Assembly: GCA_030533445.1 (NCBI GenBank)
Contig: CM060082.1
Location: forward strand, 40,163,317 to 40,227,316
DNA from: Cyprinodon diabolis
Taxonomy: Eukaryota > Chordata > Actinopteri > Cyprinodontiformes > Cyprinodontidae
DNA: 64,000 nucleotides
Direction of reading: 5' to 3'
Notes under the pieces: generated by a model
The model's database searches: none
What the model was told of the DNA's origin: nothing
What the model saw: only the letters and a program-made list of their open reading frames with translations
Shown: positions 46,701 to 57,600 of the stretch, in pieces
Layout of the letters: each line of letters starts with the position of its first letter
Numbering within the stretch: the first letter of the stretch is position 1
Made by a program: the position numbers and the translations under genes

Positions 46701-49108
46701 GGATGCAGAATGTCTGAGGCAGGGTTGCTTCATGGTGCTGCAGTAGTCATTTGTCAGCTCCTTTCTCTTTGGGCTCGACCGACCAATCAGATCACTAGAT
46801 CTCTGAGCAGCAAGTTAGGAGAGCAAAGTCAGGATAGATTCTGACAACCTGTCTGCTGCAGACTGACTGTGGGAGTCAGTGTGGAAAGTTCATCCCTGAT
46901 GTCTGTCATCTGACAACGTTATGTCATTTTAGTTGTTATGACACTATGTGCAGCAGTGGTGGTGGTGTCATGGTGTCAATTTTTACTCTAAAGGTCTTTA
47001 AATGTTGATGTGTTGCTTTGGGAATTAAAAGAAATAAATCATCACCAGAACAGACAGAGAATAATCTTCTCAGCCTGAATCTTTGGGGATGATCCATCTG
47101 TTCTCAGCCTGCAGTCTGACACATAGACTCATTAAATGTTAGTATGAGATGTGTGTGTCTGTGTTCTGCTGGGGAGGAACTTCAGTGAGCTGTTGTTTCT
47201 GGCAGGAGCCAAATAATCAAGAGGACAAAGTGTTGAGAAGGAAGCCGTCCACTGATCCTCCACGGTGAAGCCAGCTCTGTCTGGCTGAGACACCTGGAGG
47301 AGCTGATCGACAGCCAGAGGCAGGGATTAGAAAATAAAAGTCTGTACATTTATTTAGTAGCTGTCTGTGTCTGGTTAATAAGGTCAGCAGCTGCAGCCAA
47401 GAACAGAGAGAAAAGGCCTGCAGCTAACAGCTCTGCTATTTATACACAGCAAATAATCAAAGAATAATAATGCTGGGGCTGTAAAAACAACAAAAATCCA
47501 AAGATGATCAATGTTCTGATGGTTTATCAAATATATTTTCTCCACTGAAAATATTTCTCGTTTTCATCAAAATGTATCCAAAGAAAAACAATTCATATTC
47601 AAAAAACTTTTTCTGTCTCTTTTTTCTTATCCGTTCTCTCTGATGGGTCCACTGCTTCTATTCCAGCTTTTTAAAATAAAAGTAGAACAAGAAATCAGCA
47701 GGTAAGAGCAGATCATGATGAACTTAGTGTTTCTGCTGAATGATTGCAGAGCTTCTATAAAGCTTCCAAAAAGGAGCAACAAAGTCTGAGCTGCTCTTAA
47801 AACCAACAATGAATCTCCTTAAAGCTCTCAGTTCCTTAGTTTAGTCTGCTTCTCTGCATCAGCTGTTGAAGACATTCAGGACATGTAGATAAAGGTGATC
47901 ATTAGTGACAGTTATCACAGCATGATGGCCTTTAACAACAGACCCATCAGTCAGTGCTGTCCATGGTCCTGAAAGGGGGAAAACTGGGACGAGGTGGACC
48001 TCATCCTGCTAAAGACTGGAGTCAAACTTAATGGTAGCTTATAGAAAGTCATAAACAAATTATTAGACCACCCTTGTTTACTCCACTTTATGTGTCAGTT
48101 TAATTTCCCATACAACTAAAGCTACATTTGTTTGGTCAAATATAAAAACAAAACAACAAAAAAAAGTAATAGGAGTTCACTTTACTCAGATATCTGACAT
48201 CTTCCATTGTTTTATTGAAAACCAACATCACTTCAGTTCTACCATCAACAGTAAAGGCACAGCCAAATTTAGCTTGCAGGCATCCCATGTTTTTGAAGAC
48301 TGTAATTTAGAATCAAAGCAGATCAGTGTCTAAACTCTATGGTCCCTTTAGTTTATCATCTGGTCAGACTTGTTTTAGCTTCAGTCGCTGAATCACTGAT
48401 TTATCACCAATTCAGAAATCATATTTTCTGACCTTTTTCTTTCCTTGTTTACCTTTCTTGCAGCTCCAACCCGAGAACAGGGAATCTGTTGAGCTCAATG
48501 AAGCAGGTTTTAGTGGGAGGTGAGGTCACAATATGTTCTGATCCCAGAACTCCCACTGGAGGCTCTTTTTCATGATCAGATCTCCTTTTCCATCTGATCA
48601 TTTTTCATCAGCTTCCAGCAACAGAAGCTCTACAGCTTAGAGATGTGAGTCTGCAGGAGTGACCCCGCTTCAGGGGGTCTACAGGTTTACAAATTGGCCC
48701 TATTGGTCTCATTAGAGGTTCTTTTTGTGGCCTGAAGGAAGGAGTGAGTTGTACCACCCACAGATCTGACAGAGATCGGCCCACAGAACGTTCTGATCCG
48801 CGTTCTGTAGATGTGAGCAGGTTCAGATGAAAGCTGGTAAAGATGGAGTCCTTGCACATGCTCAGTAATGATGCTTCATTCTGATGATCGGATGAAGCGT
48901 TCGAAGTGGAGCTGCAACAAACCGTCTCTTCATACTGTTGAAAATATGACTGATTGAAATATAGAGCTAGTTTATAGTTTAAAGAACAGATGAAGGAGGC
49001 ATACCATCTATAACAGTCTAATATGTCTACATCTATGATGAGTTAGTGATTGATTGGACTTTATGATCTACAGCTTTGGTCTGACTGAGAACATTTTGAG
49101 TTTAAATT
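40783..49108. other. Long non-coding stretch
   Basis: No gene, RNA gene or clear repeat. A TATA-like CATATAAAG at about 40972 follows a CATTGG word, but nothing downstream looks transcribed into a known product. A GA/G run is at about 44432-44455 and a TTC run at 43988-44001. All open frames are below about 115 codons and overlap in several frames. Confidence 0.5.
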
Positions 49109-49120
49109 AAATCTGGGTGG

Positions 49121-49322
49121 GCGTGCTTTGATGCCGCAGTGGTTAGCATACACGACCCATGTATGGAGGCCTTGGTCCGTGACGCAGGCAACCCGGGTTC
49201 GAATCGGCCTGTGGTCCTTTCTCGCATGTCTCTTACCCTCTCTCATACCCCCTTTCCTATCAGCCTACTGTCCATAAAAATGAGCCACTAGTACCATAAA
49301 AAAAAAAAAAACTCAAAAAATG
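49121..49322 (+). mobile_element. tRNA-derived SINE with target duplications
   Basis: The head is tRNA-like: an A-box-like CAGTGGTTAGCA at 49136-49147 and a perfect B box GGTTCGAATC at 49196-49205, the two parts of an RNA polymerase III promoter. The body continues with 'ctttctcgcatgtc' and 'accctctctcata', seen in a widespread fish SINE family, and ends in an A run at about 49298-49310. AAATCTGGGTGG (49109-49120) precedes it and AAACCTGGGTGG (49323-49334) follows it: a 12-bp target duplication with one difference. The near-intact duplication suggests a fairly young insertion. Confidence 0.9.
49196..49205 (+). promoter_or_regulatory. Pol III B box in SINE
   Basis: GGTTCGAATC fits the B-box consensus GGTTCGANTCC except for the last base pair. 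With the A-box-like segment 49-60 bases upstream it forms an internal tRNA-type promoter. It is part of the SINE and not a separate tRNA gene: the cloverleaf cannot be completed. Confidence 0.8.
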
Positions 49323-49334
49323 AAACCTGGGTGG

Positions 49335-49586
49335 AGCCATCTAATCTCCATTGATGTTCTTAAAACACCAGTTTATCTGCAGGATTAAGCAAATATGTTT
49401 GTTTCAGTGCACCAGGTGAAAATATAACCCATATTTGGTCTTTAGTAAGACGTTCATTCGGTTCTAGTTTCATGGCAAGACAATGAAAGACTGAAGGACT
49501 TTCTCTGTTATTTAGAGGATGAAAATTTTCACCTAAAGCACCAAGAGAAACATGGATAATTTCACCGTCTATGTTTCATCCTTCAG
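49335..49586. other. Non-coding, nothing recognised
   Basis: Short unique stretch between the SINE and the exon-like segment. Confidence 0.45.
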
Positions 49587-49661
49587 ATCTGAGGCGCAGT
49601 GAGATGATGGAGGAGTTGGAGGAAATCTTTCTGAGTAACGGCTCAGAAGGAGGCAGCAGAG
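49587..49661 (+). CDS. Candidate internal exon, gene unknown
   Basis: A 75-nt segment with an acceptor (TTTCATCCTTCAG before 49587) and a donor (AGAG|GTGAGG after 49661). It reads, from split codon to split codon, LRRSEMMEELEEIFLSNGSE then GGSR, a charged, probably helical segment followed by a flexible one. The exon is a multiple of three and symmetric (phase 1 on both sides), a common form for alternatively used exons. I do not recognise the protein. No second exon with matching phase was found within the window, so support is from splice sites and residue composition only. It may be a chance match. Confidence 0.35.
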
Positions 49662-50465
49662 GTGAGGCAGAGGATAGCAGGGGGCTTAGGGTCAGGCTGG
49701 GGTTGGTTGGGGGGATGTATGAGGAGCTGTCGACTCTGGAGGGGAACATCTTCATTATTTCATCACTACATCTCCTCAGGGAAAACAAAGGCCTGATAAA
49801 TAGCAGCAGAGGTCAGAGTTACTGTAAGGTCAACTTTGTATCTCTGCTTTTTTTAGTAAGTTTGAGTTTAGAGGAAAAGAGGAAAACATAAAATCAGATA
49901 AATACAGTAACAACACAGAAGAGTTATAAAAAGAACTTTGTTCAGTGTGTTCTTAAGGGATAGGAAAGGTATAGAAATAAAATCCCTGATCTAATTATTT
50001 TCAGTCTCTGTAACATTCCCAATGAGGCACCTTTTCCTGTAACTCAGTGAGGACCGATGGGACATGTTGGACAACACATTCTACCTGAACACTTCCCTGC
50101 TGGAATCCCATTTTCCATCCTCAGACCTCAGCAGAGATGGAGGGAGGAGACAGAATGCTGACAGGATTTCATTTTTCTCTGCAGTTTAGATCAGTTTGAT
50201 CCCAGCTGCTCAGTTTACTCTCCACTGACCCTCAACAGCTAAGGCCTCACTTCTGTCATAATGACCAATACGTCAAGCTAATCTATTTATAAAGCTTTTA
50301 ATTACACAAAATCAAAATGAAAAACATTTTAAAGTCCAATAGCTGCAAAGCAGAACTTAGATTCCAGTTCCAGGCCAAATAGAGACAAAAACAGCATCAC
50401 TTTGGAAACTATTTAGAATAAATCTGCATCAGCACAGCACATGAATCACTACTGAAAACCCTGTG
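49662..50465. other. Non-coding, nothing recognised
   Basis: No feature seen; would be intron if the segment to the left is an exon. Confidence 0.45.
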
Positions 50466-51306
50466 CACTGTAAAAACGAAAAAGTCGGTTCAACTCAAAA
50501 TTTCAAGGCAACCGACTGCACAGAATTTTTGAGTTGAAGGCATCAACTTATTTTTTTAAATTTTGTAGAACTACACTTATTAAGTTGTGTCAGCTAAGTT
50601 TTTCAAGTTCTGCCAACTAAGTTTTTTTAATTCAAGTTACTGGAACTTTCAAGTCTTTAAAAAGTTATTATTTTAAGTTCAGATTATCTGTAAAAAGTTA
50701 TTTTAAATTCAGATTACCATCCCCTGTAATAACTTACATTTTTGAATTTAAATCCCCCCCCCCCCCCCCCCCATTAAATCATCCACTGACAGTAAACCAG
50801 TTAAATTTTGCATGTTTATTTGAACCACTTTGGCAAAAACAGGTTTACAATTCCACAATGTAAACAAGCAATGTAAACAAGTAATCTTATGCTTAAAGCA
50901 AATCAGGTTTCAGCATATATTTTTTTACTTTCCAACTCCTGTTAAAACCTTACAAATAACAAATAATGCAATATTGCCAGAGATGACAGGAAACCAGTGC
51001 CTTAGTCTTCTCTTGGACAAGTCCTCAGGGAAAGTTACCGCCAGCAGAGTGACCAGATGGCTGATGCAAACTTTAGAAGGGAGCTCCTGGGAAAATCCAT
51101 GGAAACCCCGTAGCAGCCGGTTGCCATGACAAATTTGAAATGAGCATGCGCAGATAAGTTGACCTCACTCGGACTGGGTGTCAACTACAACTTATTAAAT
51201 TAAATTTATAGAATAAGATAAACTTTTCATCAGAAACTTATGCAAGTGAGTTCAACTGGCTCACAACAGACAGTTCAAGTTCCAACTGGCAATTTTATTG
51301 TCAGTG
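50466..51306. mobile_element. Non-autonomous DNA transposon, CACTGTAAAAA type
   Basis: Begins CACTGTAAAAACG and continues with 'ggttcaactcaaaatttcaa' and repeated AAGTT/AACTT words (AAGTTGTGTCAGCTAAG, CAAGTTCTGCCAACTAAG), the wording of a very common fish element. The right end reads AACTGGCAATTTTATTGTCAGTG, an imperfect inverted copy of the left. A 19-base C run lies inside. No coding content. Target duplication not identified; right end is less certain than the left. Confidence 0.6.
50754..50772. repeat. C homopolymer, 19 bases
   Basis: An uninterrupted C run inside the AT-rich transposon. The exact length may be an assembly estimate. Confidence 0.95.
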
Positions 51307-52560
51307 AATGCAAAAATCTTAGTATGGTGAACAATTTTGAGTTGTCGTTTTTGGTTCATCCAGAGCTGCATCTGGATGAAGGGTCAGATAAAGCAGTACT
51401 TCCTTGCAGACCACCTGCACAGAGAGCTTCAGTGCTGGTGAGAGGCAATGAAAAGACCTTTGTCATGTGCTGGAGGTAAGGGAGGATGACGAACAGTCCT
51501 TCTAGAGTGAAAATAAAACGACTTTTAAAAAAGCCACCCAAAACCCTCTCCAGATCATTCCTTATTCCATCCTATGTCAACATAATTTCCTTTCCTAAAC
51601 TCAATTTTAACAGAAAAAAGTTTTGTCCGGGCTGCACTTCTTTTCCCTACATCACACCAACTACCAGTTCCTGACTGGTTGCTGCGAAGTGATTCCACAG
51701 AAAAGTCTAGATTTATTTAACTTCAGTGGTCACCACTCTGCTCTCTTCATGCTGTGAGACAACAACTCTGTTCTGTCAAGTAGCACAAAGTCAGAGCGGA
51801 GCAGTGACCGCCCTCACCATGTTGTATTTAATGCTGGCAGCTTCACCGCCTTTCCAAACATTGTTTGCAAAGGGATACTGTGTAAATCCACCACTGTGGC
51901 TGTGGACACTTCTTTCTCTCTGAATTTAACTTAAAAAGGATAATGTCTTGTCTTCCAAAACAGCAGATCCATGTGGACGCAACGTCAGAAGAACAATATA
52001 CCTTGGAGGATGCGCCAATGTCGATCTCCTTCTAAAGGGTTGGTTATCCTCCCCGCAGCAGTGTGTTGCAGTGAGCTTGTCGCAGATGTTTTTGATTTGT
52101 GCCCAATTTTAACGCATGGTCTGTGCTATGTCCATGCCACAACAGAAGAGGGACAATCACGATACAGCAGTGGGTCTAGTTACGGCCCGAGGCGAGGAAG
52201 TGGGGGCAAGTTTGTGCAACAACGGAGGGACATGTGGGCAAGAAAGAGTGGGGATCCAGGTGGAAAAAGGTTCTCAGCGCTCTCTTGCACCTCGCTCTTT
52301 TAGCTGTTCCATCTTCACAAGTCGTTTTCCACAATGGTGATCATAAAAATAAAACAAACCGGTAAGGTACCAAACAGGAATTACTCATAGTGTAGAGCGG
52401 AAGTAGATTTGACCAATCAGAGGCCTCCTGTCTGCCGCACTGTATGCAGTCACCTACAATTTTGGAGAGGTGCAGCAGAGTGTCTGCGGCACGGGCACAT
52501 TTGCATTCACTAGGATACACATTCAGACGACCTGGTTTCTGAGTATAAATCAGCCTTTAG
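51307..52560. other. Unassigned, slightly CpG-richer block
   Basis: Contains several open frames (51240-51479 with 79 codons; 51971-52303 with 110 codons; 52116-52340) and more CpG than its surroundings at 51990-52330. One frame ends at a donor-like GAG|GTAAGG (51475). None of the products shows a domain I know. It may be unique sequence, an old gene fragment, or the inside of a longer transposon. Confidence 0.35.
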
Positions 52561-55500
52561 CCTCAGAAGATTTTTTAACATGACATGTTAACAAAGCTAA
52601 TCAATGAAATGTTGACCCTTCTTCCTAACTTCTGTAGATTGTGGATCATTTCTAGCAGAAAACATCTGGTTAAACATCTGTTTATCAGTGAAAGTGACTC
52701 AAATTATAGCTCCTACCTCCTGCTCCCACCTCCCATCCTTGGACTTTCGTTGGGCCAACAGTAAGAAAACTATCCAGGGTAGGAAAGCAGCTCAGGACTG
52801 CTGTGCTGAATCCTGGCAGCCTTCAGTTTTACTGACATCTTTACACTACAGACACACACAGGAATGACTTCTGTTAAATTGGGACTATATCCTTCATGAA
52901 AATAACTACAAAAAACTATAGTTATACAAAAGTAGCAAAAGATTGACCACTCCTCATAATAATAATAACATATGGTGTGTACATTTAATGACATTTACCC
53001 AGTGTGCATGTGTCATACAGAGTCCACCAACATCACCTTCAGTTCCTCGGTCTTCAACAGTTTCAGCTGCTCCTCCACACAATCAGTTGTGATAAATCTC
53101 AGCCTGTTGGGATGTTTTTGAGCTGACAGAGGAGGGAGGTTTTATTGTCAGAGTGGAGCTTTAAATCCCTGCTAAAGCTCACATTACTCTGGTATAAAAC
53201 ATGTTGCATTAGACCTGTCAGGGAGGTTGAACGCTGCTCTCCTGATCTACAGCTGCAAACTGCAGGGAGACGAGAAGCAGAGGTGGACAGTAGATCTGAG
53301 ATGATACTGAGAGATGAAGAAACTAGAATAGAGCAGAGATGAATGACACAAACTGGTTAAAATGCTGTTAGTCTACCAAATGCTGCCACTAATGGGAGAC
53401 TAGTGCAGTTTCCATTTCACTGAGCCAAGTCACATGTCAAGAGCTCCTCTCTGTTGCTGCTGATGAAATCTCTGATCCTCCACCCTGCTCTCTGACTCCT
53501 TTATCTGTTCTTCTACTGCAGGCGGCCATAAAAGGAGCGACTCGGGTTCCTTCATCCATCCTCATCAACATCACTGGAAGAAAACTGGTGAAATGAGCGA
53601 GTGAGGCTGCCAGTGTCTTCAGCGCTCCAACATACCACAGTCCCAGTAACATCTGCTGAGCTACTTGGTGCTCCACCACCTCCACTGACGGACTGACTGA
53701 GGAATCTCTCCTTTGAAAGAAAATGCTTTCATTTACTATTCAGGACACTTTCCAAACTCCTGTCCATGATGCATTGATGTGTTTTAAAGTCATTCCCCAT
53801 CTTTTAGCAGAACTCCTGTCCCCACAGTGAGGCAGCATGGCTGCTGGCAGATCAAATATATGTCCCGCTGAAGAAAAAACACAGAAATAACAGAGAGAGA
53901 GTTTCCAGAAACAACATGAGGTCATAAAAACCCAGAGGAAAACCTGTGACACAGGTAAGGACAGATCCCACAGCGGTCCAGTGAGACCCGACTGGAACAA
54001 CAGAGCTTCATCTTCCTCAGACCTCAGAGTGCTGCTGAGAGCCGCTTCACGTTGAAGGTCAAACACCTCTAAGGCTTTTAAACCGTTCATTATCATCATC
54101 ATCATCATGGAGGAAGGAATAAGGAAAATGAGCAGAGCCACACCAACACAGCTCCAGAGAGGATTTAGGATTCTAGCCTGGCACAGAGGAAAAGAAAAAG
54201 GGTGTAAGGAAGCAAGAGGTGAGATAGGAGGATCAGGTTTCTGCTTCTACGTCCTTCAGGAAGGCTCAACGTCTCTGCTTATTGTTCAGGCCCAGAAAAC
54301 CTCCAGTCAGACCAGTTGGAGCTGATGATCTTCCTCCTGGTCCATTTTCTACATCTACCCACCAGAGAGGAACCAGTATCATGTGTCTGCTAATCCACCT
54401 GGGTCCATTCCCTCAGTCAGACCCAGAACACCTCATCAAGGCGTCACAGCCTGGTAGAAGGGATCAGGTTTAGGAGACAGGAACGGTGGATCCTAGACAG
54501 ACCTGCAGGGCTGCAGCTGGAAGAGCTGATCTGTTGACTCAACGTGATGAGGGGAAAAGCTGAGATCTGGGCTTTGTTCTGTCACACTAGGTCGGTTTAC
54601 AGGATTCTGGCATCATGGCTTCAGGTTCTGGATAATGTGATGTGGTTTGTGAAAAACATCCTGCAGATGGCGCTACTGTTCAGTCTGAATAGGATTCAGA
54701 ACAAAGGAACAAATAAAAACTCAGAGCATCAAGTGGACCCATCTACCAGCTTTTCAGAAAACATCCATAGATTGGATCATTTGTTCTTCCTGAAAGTGGT
54801 TCCAGCCTGGACTGGTTGAGAGCTAATTAAGAACCAACAGGAAATCCAATAGAAAACTAAACAGAGGACCAGTCAACCAGGGCTGACAACCTCATCACTG
54901 AGAGGGAGATCATTTTTCCTCCTCTAGCTCCTGAGACAGAAGGCAGAGAGGCCCTCTGAACACTGCAGAGATGTTATGGATCCTGAAAAAGCAAGGATGG
55001 ACCGGGACAAAGTCCTTCTCCTGGACAAGGACACAAGATCACGAAAACAGAACTTTTACTTTACACTCTGAATCAACCGCATCAATGATTAAACAAAGTC
55101 ATTAATTCGATTTCTAGCAGCTATCATGTTTTGGATCAGAACCACAGATGGAGAAAAGGCCAAATCCAGAACAATGTCTGAATGAAGGAAGCTCGTCTTA
55201 CAGATTCACTCGTTTATGAACAGGATGAGATTATTCTCAAACTCCCTGAATAAGAAAAAGACCTCCTTTGGAACAATATAAACACTACATGGATCCATTA
55301 ACCTCCTGCTTCTAGATTCACTGTTTTTCTGTATTGCTCCATGTTCTTTTAAAATCATTCCTACATCATTTAATCTTCCTGGTTTCACTTTAAGCAAAAT
55401 TTCCTGAACAATAAAACTCTGCAGAGATTTTCCTCAGTTACGCCATTTATTACCAGAGAGGAGGAGGTGGACCTAAAGCTCTGAGCTTCAGCCACTGGCC

Positions 55501-57490
55501 CTGCTTCTCTGCTCAGATTCAAAAAGTTTGAAGTTCTCATCTCAGAGGGCTTTAGGAACACCACAAGAGATTTGATTAATTTTTCTTACTTCTGAGACAA
55601 CTGGAAGCAAGAACTAAACCATTCAATCAATAAAACCCAAAAGGATATTGCTTCTAAGGATGAACACTGAGTGGATCAGAACTGGAAGCGTGAGCAGGAA
55701 CTGGCTCATTATTCAGTCCAATGTGTCTAGAAATTTTTGCTGAGAACAGCCTCAACTTTCCACAGGAGGTCAAGAATCCATAGCAGCAAGGAGACCTATT
55801 ATTAAAGGTCTGCAGCACGTTGTGAAGAACAACCTGGAGAGGTCCACATAAATAATGCTGAGAAACAAGGAAGCAGGACCCAAGCCTGTTAGCAGCTAAC
55901 AGGAGAGGAGGGTATGGCAAACCAACTGAGCACTAAATGAGGGATCTCAGAGACCGCCTGAAGGCCCGCTGACAGGAACTTGGTCAGTTGACAGAGTCCC
56001 ACCTGAGGAAGGGGGAAACTGAACACTGGTTTATATTTCCTGAGGATTTTTCTGAAGTGAGAACTTGGCAGCAGAACAATGAGTGAGGAGGAGTTGGTAG
56101 AACGTTTGCTTCTGTGACCCAATTTCACTAAAAAGGTCTGAGATGTTTTAGCTATGCTAGGTATCCACAGCAGAGCTCACATTTCCTGCCAATTCTGTTA
56201 AACTGATGATGATTCTGTGGCTGAATCAAAAACCAGCTACTAAACACTAACCCTGAGCACTAACGCTGTGTTTGCGTGTTCCTGCAAAGGGCCCGCCACA
56301 TTAAGGTGATATTGGTGATTCATCCTTGACCAGAATCGTTTTACATTACAATAAACTGTTTTTACACTATCTAATCTTCTTTAGCTGAATTCTGGGTCCT
56401 CTGTTAATGTTCCTTACATAAAATGTGGTGAACTGACGAGCCTTCAGCCCTGTTCAGAGATGCCTTCAGGAAGTCATCATTTCATCTGGAGGAAATAATC
56501 TGTTTGTTGAAGTATGAGAGGGTCGGAGGAAACAGAATCCTACACATCTGGACCAGAACCGAAGATCAGCAATAAGCAGAATGTGAGGAGCTGGAAGAGG
56601 CCACATTATATAAAAATAAACTGGGATTTTAATAATTGTTTATATAATGATTCAATTTAAATGGTTTCAGATTTTCTGCACAATACTGAAGTCACACTGA
56701 CTCAGTTTAGGAGAGCTGAGCTGTTCGAGGGAAGGTTTGAGGTACCAGAGAAAAACATCTGGTCCAAAAGGCAGCAACAGAACAACTTGTTGAGCTCCTT
56801 CTCAAAGAAAAGCTCCTAATAATAATGAGGGGTTAAAAGTTCAGATTAACCCCAGGAGCTCCACCCTCATGTCTGGCTGAATGTCTCAGAAATATAACCC
56901 TACCTCCATTAGTCTCACTATGAGCCCTGAACTATGCAGTGTTTTCTTTGGGGCCTGAGAGAACCAGAACCAGAACCTGAACAGGCCCGGCCCATCATTA
57001 TCTGTGTTCAAGCTGCCTTATTCTGTGGCCATCCATAACAATCTAAGCATCAAATGAAACCCGTCTGGTTTCCTCCAGTCCCATCATCAGGGTTCTGACT
57101 GCAGCGTTCTGAGGTAGACCATAATTCAGTCTCTAACATGTTCAAACAGCCATGTTACAACCCTGGATCCTGAACAAACATTTCCTTCAAAGAGATCTTA
57201 AAAAATGAGGTGGATTTTTCTCCTTCAGTTTCTCTGTGATGGTGCAACGCCTGTGGCTGGAGAAAGAGACCCAAAGAGAAAAAATATATAATAACAGAGC
57301 ATGAGAATAATGATTGATCCTTCAAACATTCTAGAAACACAAAGGCTGAAGTCGGCTATGGGTGAAGATTGATGATTTAGTAATTCAGCAGTCAGTAAAC
57401 TGGTCAAAATTACAAACCAGATGTAGAAAATACCAAAAGTAAAGTTCATTTAAAGGAAAGACGAAAATGAAGTTATTAAAGACATTATAG
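52561..57490. other. Long non-coding stretch, nothing recognised
   Basis: Ordinary unique-looking DNA. A minus-strand 133-codon frame (53740-54141) has a methionine run that merely comes from an ATC repeat at 54092-54108. No RNA or repeat recognised. Confidence 0.5.
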
Positions 57491-57600
57491 AAGGAGTCAC
57501 CAACATGGAGACCATGAGCTGCAGGTGGCCCCCAAGGACCAAATAAGGCCTCCAGGAAGAAAGATGGCTGAACCACCAGAGAACTGCAGCTAAAACCTGA
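57491..57600 (+). repeat. Possible repeat relic (GGAGTCACCAAC type)
   Basis: The words GGAGTCACCAACATGG and GGCCCCCAAGGACC recall a diffuse fish repeat that begins GGGGTCACCAAC...GGTAGCCCCCAAGGACCA. Only about 60 bases resemble it, so the call is weak. Confidence 0.35.

Noticed and set aside
49121..49210. tRNA gene
   Set aside because: Only the A- and B-box regions are tRNA-like; the acceptor stem does not close and a SINE body with poly-A and target duplications follows.
53740..54141. 133-codon minus-strand frame with a methionine run
   Set aside because: The run comes from a short ATC repeat, and the remainder has no recognised motif or splice context.
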